From Clostridia bacterium (lineage in GTDB: Bacteria; Bacillota_A; Clostridia; Oscillospirales; Acutalibacteraceae), in contig JAFQKE010000003.1 of the NCBI GenBank assembly GCA_017397065.1, positions 16,450 through 80,449 of the forward strand: a stretch of 64,000 bases of DNA, in the 5' to 3' direction. Positions 58,989 to 64,000 of the stretch are shown piece by piece. Positions within the stretch are counted from its first letter, which is position 1, and each line of letters starts with the position of its first letter. The notes below the pieces were generated by a model. That model made no database searches. It was not told the DNA's origin and saw only the letters and a list, made by a program, of their open reading frames with translations. The position numbers and the translations under genes were made by a program.

Positions 58989-61900
58989 ATGAATTTACAT
59001 AGTGTTTTTGATAAAATATTATCCCAAAAACTTATTTCAATGCTTCCTGACGGAGAGGTGGAAAGGTGCGATATAAACACCGAAAACCGCACTATGGACG
59101 TTCTGTTGGAGTTTGAAAAATACGTTGAAGCAGGCCTCATTTCGGATTTTTCCAAAGAGGTTGTTGCGGCACTAAGATTAAAAAGCATAATTGTAGACTG
59201 CCGTTTTAATCTAAGCGAAATTCCGCTTAATGCCTTTAGCGATATGGCAGAGGAGCTTAGGTTTAAAAATCCTATGGTTAACGGATTTTTGAATAATGCC
59301 GAATATAGTTTTAATGGCGCTGATTTAACCATCGAGCTTAAAAATGGCGGCCTTTCTTCTCTTGTAGAATCCGGATTTGAAAGACAGTATAAAGACCTTT
59401 GCAAAAAGCGTTTTAATAGGAATATTGAGCTTAAATTCACCGGTAAAACCGAGAATACCGAGCCCTTTATTCCTCCCGTCGTAGAGCATACTGCATTTAC
59501 ACCGTCTGCTCCAAAGCCTATGGCAAAACCTGTAAATGAGCCTATTTTCACAAAGGTACGCACCGATGCTCCGCCCGCAAACGGACTTCCGGTTTATCTG
59601 GATTCGCCTAAGCTTTTTTACGGTAGACTTCCTGATAATTCACGTCCTATGCGTATGATTGATATCGCTCCCGAGGAGCAGTCGCTTTATGTTTGGGGCG
59701 AAGTAAGTGATTATTCTGCCGAACTTACTAAAAGAGGCGATAAGTACAGAGTAAGCTTTTCTATAAGTGACCATACAAATGCATTAAACGTTAAAATGCT
59801 TATGGATAAGGATAAAATTTCCCGCATATCCTCTGTTACCGATGGTAACTATTTGTTACTTGCGGGCGAATACGCCTTTGATGATTGGGCAAAGGAATAT
59901 GTTATAAACAAGGTTAAGGGTATGGCAGTTATTGATAGATATGATGTTACTGATACTGCAAAGGAAAAACGTGTCGAGCTTCATTGTCATACCAATATGT
60001 CCACCAAGGACGCCGTTGCAGGTGCAGGCGATCTTATTAAACGTGCCTTTAATTGGGGTCACAAAGCCATTGCCATCACCGACCACGGTGTTGTTCAGTC
60101 GTATCCTGCCGCTGCAGAGGCTGTTGGTAAAATTCGTAAGGGTGGCGGCGAATTCAAGGTGATTTACGGTGTTGAGGCCTATTTTGTGGATGATACCAAG
60201 GGTGAAACCGATATCACCAAGCTAAAAAGCTATCATCAGATTATTCTGGTTAAAGATTTAGTTGGTCTTAAAAATCTTTATCAGTTGGTTTCCAAGGCTC
60301 ACGTTGAAGATTTCCATAAAAGACCGTGTACAAGAAAAAGTGAGATTGAAAAACATCGTGAGGGTCTGATTATTGGTAGTGCTTGCGAGGCGGGCGACTT
60401 GTATCAGGCTATGATGAAGGGCGCAACCGATGATGAGCTTTTAGAGATTGCTAAGTTTTATGATTACCTTGAAATTCAGCCGCTTGGCAACAATGAATTT
60501 ATGGTGCGTGATTCGGTTAAGCCTGATAAAGTCAGCAAAAAAGGTGTTGTTACCCCAAACCCTTACCGCCACATAAATTCTATAGAAGTTTTAAAAGACC
60601 ACAATCGCAAGATTGTAGAAATTGCTGATAAATTAGGGCTCCCCGTTGTTGCTACGGGCGACGTTCACTTTTTAACAAAAGAGGATGAACTGCTCAGAAA
60701 AATTCTTATGGCAGTTCAGGGCTTTGATGATTTTGATAATCAGGCACCTCTCTATCTTAAAACAACCGATGAAATGCTTGAAGATTTTTCCTATTTTGGT
60801 GAAAGAGCAAAGGAATTTGTTATCGATAATCCCAACAAAATCGCCGATATGATAAGCGATGAGGTTATACCTGTGCCGAAAGGCAATTATCCTCCCGTAA
60901 TTGAGGGTTCGGACGATTTGCTCAGAGAGCTCTGTTGGGATAGAGCAAAATCTATGTATGAGTTCAAAGGCGAGATTCCCGAAATTGTTACAAAGCGTCT
61001 TAAAAAGGAGCTCGACAGCATTATAAATAACGGCTTCTCCATAATGTATATATCAGCTCAAAAGCTGGTTGCATACAGTGAACAAAACGGCTATCTTGTG
61101 GGCTCACGTGGATCGGTTGGCTCCTCCTTTGTTGCCACAATGGCAGGTATTTCTGAGGTTAATCCGCTTCAGCCGCATTACTATTGTCCTAACTGCCGTT
61201 TTAGTCAGTTCTTTAAAAGTAGTGAGGTGGGTTCGGGATTTGACCTGCCTGAGAAAAATTGCCCCGAATGTGGCACTCCATTAAAGCGTGACGGTCACGA
61301 TATCCCCTTTGAAACCTTCCTGGGCTTTAAGGGCGACAAGGTTCCCGATATTGACCTTAACTTTTCTGATGAATACCAAAGTGAAGTTCAAAAATACACC
61401 GAAACTTTGTTTGGCAAAGAAAACGTTTTTAAGGCAGGTACTATCTCTACAATAGCCGAAAAAACTGCCTTTGGTTATGTTAAGGCATATTGCGAAGAAA
61501 AGGCAATTACACTAAGTCAGGCCGAGATGAACCGCCTTGCCAAAAAGGTGGAGGGTGCAAAAATCAAGGCTACATCGGGTCAGCATCCTGCCGGTATGGT
61601 TATTGTGCCAAGGGATAAGGTTATTTATGATTTTTGTCCCATTCAGCATCCCGCTGATGACCCCAAGTCAGAAATACTGACCACTCACTTTGATTTCCAT
61701 TCCATACACGATACCATACTAAAGCTTGATGAGCTTGGTCACGTTGTTCCCACAACATATAAATATTTAGAGGAATACAGCGGAATTTCGGTAAGCGATA
61801 TTTCAATGTCTGACCCCAAAGTCTACAGTCTGTTTACATCAACCGAGGCTTTGGGCGTTACCCCCGAGCAGATAGATTCTAAAACCGGTACCTATGGTAT

Positions 61901-62795
61901 ACCCGAATTTGGCACACAGTTTGTTCGTGGAATGTTAATTGATTGTAAGCCCAAAAACTTTGCAGATTTGCTTCAGATTTCGGGTCTTTCACACGGTACT
62001 GACGTTTGGCTGGGTAACGCTAAGGACCTTATAGATAGCGGCAAATGTACCATTTCCGAGGTTATAGGTACTCGTGATAACATAATGGTTTACCTTATAA
62101 ATCAGGGTATGGATGAAGGCAGAGCCTTTAAAATCACCGAGACCGTTCGTAAGGGTCTTGTTGCAAAGGGTAAGGTTTCGGAGGAAGAGTGGAATCAAAT
62201 GGAGGACGATATGCGTGCTGCAAATGTTCCCGAATGGTATATCGCTTCCTGTAAAAAAATCAAGTATATGTTCCCCAAGGCTCACGCCGCCGCCTATGTT
62301 ATTTCGGCACTCCGCCTTGCTTGGTACAAGGTTTATAAACCACTTGCATTTTACTGTGCATACTTTACCGCCCGCCCCGGTGATGTGGATATCTTAACCC
62401 TTTTAAAGGGTAAGGATGCCGTTCGCCGTTTGCTTAATGAAATCAAAGCAAAGGGTAGGGAGGCTAGCAACAAAGAGCAGGCCGTTTATGAAAATATGCT
62501 TATAATGAACGAAATGCTGCAACGTGGTATTGAGGTTTTACCGCTTGATCTTAAAAAATCTCACGCCGTTAAATACTTGGTGGAGGATGGAAAAATGCGT
62601 CCTCCGTTCGGTGCGCTTAACGGTGTTGGCGATACCGCCGCCTGGTCTATTTATGAAACCGCCCAAAAGGGTGATTTCCTCTCAAAAGAAGATTTCAGAA
62701 TAGAATCAGGAATTTCCAAAACAATATTAGAGCAGCTAGATGCTGTTGGAGTTCTGGGTGACCTGCCCGATAGCAACCAGCTTTCACTTTTCTAA
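58989..62795 (+). CDS. polC: DNA polymerase III PolC-type, without the exonuclease insert
   Basis: Main replicative polymerase of low-GC Gram-positives. The 1268-aa protein has an N-terminal domain (1-200), an OB domain (about 235-320), the PHP domain starting VELHCHTNMS (329), and the polymerase core with a zinc pair (CPNC/CPECG), PDIDLNFSDEYQ near 785 and the C-terminal SNQLSLF. In usual PolC (about 1430 aa) a DnaQ-like 3'-5' exonuclease is inserted in the PHP domain after the KVIYGVEAYFVDD segment; here the next residues (about 405) go directly to SYHQIILVKD, the continuation of PHP. The PHP metal residues (HxH, GSACEAG, TGDVH) are kept. Confidence 0.93.
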   Translation: MNLHSVFDKILSQKLISMLPDGEVERCDINTENRTMDVLLEFEKYVEAGLISDFSKEVVAALRLKSIIVDCRFNLSEIPLNAFSDMAEELRFKNPMVNGFLNNAEYSFNGADLTIELKNGGLSSLVESGFERQYKDLCKKRFNRNIELKFTGKTENTEPFIPPVVEHTAFTPSAPKPMAKPVNEPIFTKVRTDAPPANGLPVYLDSPKLFYGRLPDNSRPMRMIDIAPEEQSLYVWGEVSDYSAELTKRGDKYRVSFSISDHTNALNVKMLMDKDKISRISSVTDGNYLLLAGEYAFDDWAKEYVINKVKGMAVIDRYDVTDTAKEKRVELHCHTNMSTKDAVAGAGDLIKRAFNWGHKAIAITDHGVVQSYPAAAEAVGKIRKGGGEFKVIYGVEAYFVDDTKGETDITKLKSYHQIILVKDLVGLKNLYQLVSKAHVEDFHKRPCTRKSEIEKHREGLIIGSACEAGDLYQAMMKGATDDELLEIAKFYDYLEIQPLGNNEFMVRDSVKPDKVSKKGVVTPNPYRHINSIEVLKDHNRKIVEIADKLGLPVVATGDVHFLTKEDELLRKILMAVQGFDDFDNQAPLYLKTTDEMLEDFSYFGERAKEFVIDNPNKIADMISDEVIPVPKGNYPPVIEGSDDLLRELCWDRAKSMYEFKGEIPEIVTKRLKKELDSIINNGFSIMYISAQKLVAYSEQNGYLVGSRGSVGSSFVATMAGISEVNPLQPHYYCPNCRFSQFFKSSEVGSGFDLPEKNCPECGTPLKRDGHDIPFETFLGFKGDKVPDIDLNFSDEYQSEVQKYTETLFGKENVFKAGTISTIAEKTAFGYVKAYCEEKAITLSQAEMNRLAKKVEGAKIKATSGQHPAGMVIVPRDKVIYDFCPIQHPADDPKSEILTTHFDFHSIHDTILKLDELGHVVPTTYKYLEEYSGISVSDISMSDPKVYSLFTSTEALGVTPEQIDSKTGTYGIPEFGTQFVRGMLIDCKPKNFADLLQISGLSHGTDVWLGNAKDLIDSGKCTISEVIGTRDNIMVYLINQGMDEGRAFKITETVRKGLVAKGKVSEEEWNQMEDDMRAANVPEWYIASCKKIKYMFPKAHAAAYVISALRLAWYKVYKPLAFYCAYFTARPGDVDILTLLKGKDAVRRLLNEIKAKGREASNKEQAVYENMLIMNEMLQRGIEVLPLDLKKSHAVKYLVEDGKMRPPFGALNGVGDTAAWSIYETAQKGDFLSKEDFRIESGISKTILEQLDAVGVLGDLPDSNQLSLF

Positions 62796-62807
62796 TGGAG
62801 AATTTTT

Positions 62808-63347
62808 ATGTTTTTTAAAGCAAATAAGCATCCTAATCTTTTTACCGAAAGGCTTGTTCTTCGTGCGCCATCTTTTTTAGATATAGAAGATGTTTTTGAT
62901 TTTTGCAGTGATCCCGATTCCTGCAGATATGCCGATTGGACACCGCATAGAAACAAGGGTGAAACTCGTGAATTTATAGCTTGGCTTAAACGCAAATCGG
63001 GTGAACGTAATTACACTTGGGTGATTGAGCATAAACAGTTTGGCGTCGTTATTGGCACAATAAGCATTGTGGATGTAGACTATTCGGGAAAAATTGTAAC
63101 GGTAGGTTACACCCTTTCTAAAAAATTTCAGCATCAGGGTCTTGCTACCGAGGCACTTAAAGAGCTCGTTAGGTATGTTTTAAGGGATTTAAACGCCGAG
63201 CGTGTTCAGGCAAAGGTTATGCCCGAAAATTTACCCTCTTGTAAATTGCTGGAGAGGGTCGGCTTTAAAAACGAAGGCATACTAAAAAAAGGTGCATTTT
63301 GCAGAACCAACTGCGTGGATGTTTATATCTATTCGTTGGTGAAATAA
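62808..63347 (+). CDS. GNAT acetyltransferase (RimJ/RimL-like)
   Basis: A 179-aa acetyltransferase of the RimJ/RimL type. The N-terminal TERLVLRAPSFLDIEDVFDF is typical, followed by GVVIGTISIVD, the acetyl-CoA loop KFQHQGLATEAL, and MPENLPSCKLLERVGFKNEG. It may acetylate a protein N-terminus or a small amine. GGAG lies upstream. It begins 12 nt after polC and ends the long run with a terminator. Confidence 0.88.
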   Translation: MFFKANKHPNLFTERLVLRAPSFLDIEDVFDFCSDPDSCRYADWTPHRNKGETREFIAWLKRKSGERNYTWVIEHKQFGVVIGTISIVDVDYSGKIVTVGYTLSKKFQHQGLATEALKELVRYVLRDLNAERVQAKVMPENLPSCKLLERVGFKNEGILKKGAFCRTNCVDVYIYSLVK

Positions 63348-63355
63348 CAAATGTT

Positions 63356-63392
63356 AAAGCCCAAGACGGTTAATTTCCGTCTTGGGCTTTGT
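63356..63392 (+). terminator. Terminator of the pyrH-polC-GNAT run
   Basis: 14-bp perfect stem AAAGCCCAAGACGG (63356-63369) with 63377-63390, ending TTT. Confidence 0.85.
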
Positions 63393-63466
63393 GCTTTAGG
63401 CTTTTGGTTTAATAATGAATAGAATGATAAATTGTTGTTTATCGGACATTAACTGTCCTATACTCT

Positions 63467-63493
63467 AAAAACCCTTGATATTACTGGGTTTTT
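63467..63493 (-). terminator. Terminator of the integrase gene
   Basis: Stem AAAAACCC (63467-63474) with GGGTTTTT (63486-63493), with A and T runs, downstream of the minus-strand integrase. A small GGACA/TGTCC hairpin lies at 63444-63458. Confidence 0.6.
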
Positions 63494-63572
63494 CGTTGAT
63501 TACAAACTCAACGGTTATGTATTTTCCCTTGTTTTTGCCCTTATGAGCGAAAATAAGGGAAACTTTTTATAT

Positions 63573-63998
63573 CTAACCGCCGACTACCTTATCGAGCAGT
63601 CGTGCGGAAGTGCGTTTTGCTTCTCTTGTGGAGTGAGCATAAACGTTCATCGTGGTACTTACATCGGCATGGCCTAAAAGCTCCTGCACATCCTTTGGTG
63701 CTGCTCCGTTTGAGAGCAGATTGCTTGTGAATGTGTGTCGCAGTTGGTGGAAATGAAACCCGTCGAGGCCTTCTACCTTTTTGCTTGCTCTCTTGCACAT
63801 AATACCAATCGTACTTGGCGATTCATACGCTCCGTCCGGTCTTAAGCATACAAAGGATATCTCCTTGTATCCTTCGGGAACCTTTTCATTTCTCGGCAAC
63901 GTATATACCTCATAGTATGTACGGTCCTTTTCCTTAACCTCAATGTAGTAGTTGAGGTTAAACAATTCACCGTAGCGTAAGCGGTTTTTATGTTGTTC
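63573..63998 (-). CDS. Tyrosine recombinase (phage/ICE integrase), 5' end outside window
   Basis: C-terminal part of a site-specific tyrosine recombinase. Visible catalytic residues are HQLRHTF (His, Arg), LLGHADVSTT (His) and the nucleophile Tyr in MNVYAHS. The frame stays open to the window edge and reads RLRYGEL before the TTG at 63965, so that TTG is not the start and the gene continues outside. The sequence is nearest to the Tn916/ICE-type integrases. Integrase genes usually lie near one end of the element, so the attachment site may lie between 63393 and 63572, although I could not identify it. Confidence 0.85.
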   Translation of the reverse strand, partial: EQHKNRLRYGELFNLNYYIEVKEKDRTYYEVYTLPRNEKVPEGYKEISFVCLRPDGAYESPSTIGIMCKRASKKVEGLDGFHFHQLRHTFTSNLLSNGAAPKDVQELLGHADVSTTMNVYAHSTREAKRTSARLLDKVVGG

Positions 63999-64000
63999 GA

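Noticed and set aside
63393..63572. tRNA gene as integrase target
   Set aside because: I searched for a cloverleaf and a TTCGA(A/G)TC-type T-arm next to the integrase and saw none.

Overview
The window is a stretch of chromosome from a low-GC, Gram-positive (monoderm) anaerobe, most likely a gut-type Clostridia member near the Oscillospirales/Ruminococcaceae. This rests on several things seen here: a PolC-type replicase, the c-di-AMP cyclase pair cdaA-cdaR, a DUF348/G5/3D cell-wall protein, LuxS, a 2x[4Fe-4S] ferredoxin, a PduL phosphotransacylase, a small dockerin protein, lipoproteins, strong AGGAGG-type ribosome sites and consensus sigma-A promoters, nearly all with 17-bp spacers. The species cannot be named from the sequence alone. 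No rRNA, tRNA or CRISPR array was seen.

Layout. 3-1010 is the 3' part of a mannose-6-phosphate isomerase gene. 1180-2429 (minus) holds birA and a mazF-type toxin without an antitoxin beside it. 3163-4269 is a secreted 3D/G5 protein behind a structured leader. 4451-6140 is an HD protein, luxS and a DUF436 gene. 6423-12460 has two membrane proteins, then lon, engB and lysA. 12461-14195 is an accessory island with repeats, a hendecad-repeat lipoprotein and a promoter-pseudoknot-terminator leader. 14196-16289 (minus) has an HPr-like protein, an SGNH hydrolase and ychF. 16472-18701 is cdaA-cdaR. 18859-24604 has recD2, comFC, an mreB-like gene, a frameshifted metallo-beta-lactamase-fold gene and a small phosphatase. 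25017-31802 has polA, a second small phosphatase, rimI, tsaD, a pyridoxal kinase-like gene, tcdA and a truncated LacI-like regulator. 32014-34514 has a stand-alone dockerin, an antiporter and a HAD phosphatase. 34597-35585 (minus) is a lipoprotein/DUF2500 pair behind a second copy of the structured leader. 35711-40109 has hisS, yaaT, a ferredoxin, pduL and hemW. 40150-42136 has two XRE regulators, one with a twin palindromic operator and a divergent Cys-rich mini-gene. 42335-46912 is the lower glycolysis block pgk-tpiA-gpmI followed by a DUF1858 protein and trmK. 47563-52396 has a solute-binding lipoprotein, an ABC exporter, a HIT protein and an aquaporin. 52656-63347 is the conserved pyrH-frr-uppS-cdsA-dxr-rseP-ispG-polC-GNAT run. 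The right edge (63573-63998, minus) is the 3' part of a tyrosine recombinase gene, which probably marks the end of an integrated element.

Most genes are housekeeping. The most notable observation is a pair of related leader RNAs on the minus strand (13797-13960 and 35340-35550). Each has its own promoter with the predicted start at the base of a long helix, an apical-loop sequence complementary to a stretch just before a UUCG-capped intrinsic terminator, and an exported-protein gene downstream. The sequences of the helix and pseudoknot differ between copies while the pairing is kept. I do not recognise a known riboswitch class in them. Other points worth attention are a PolC with no DnaQ-like exonuclease insert, several families of short palindromic repeats, and a free dockerin domain.
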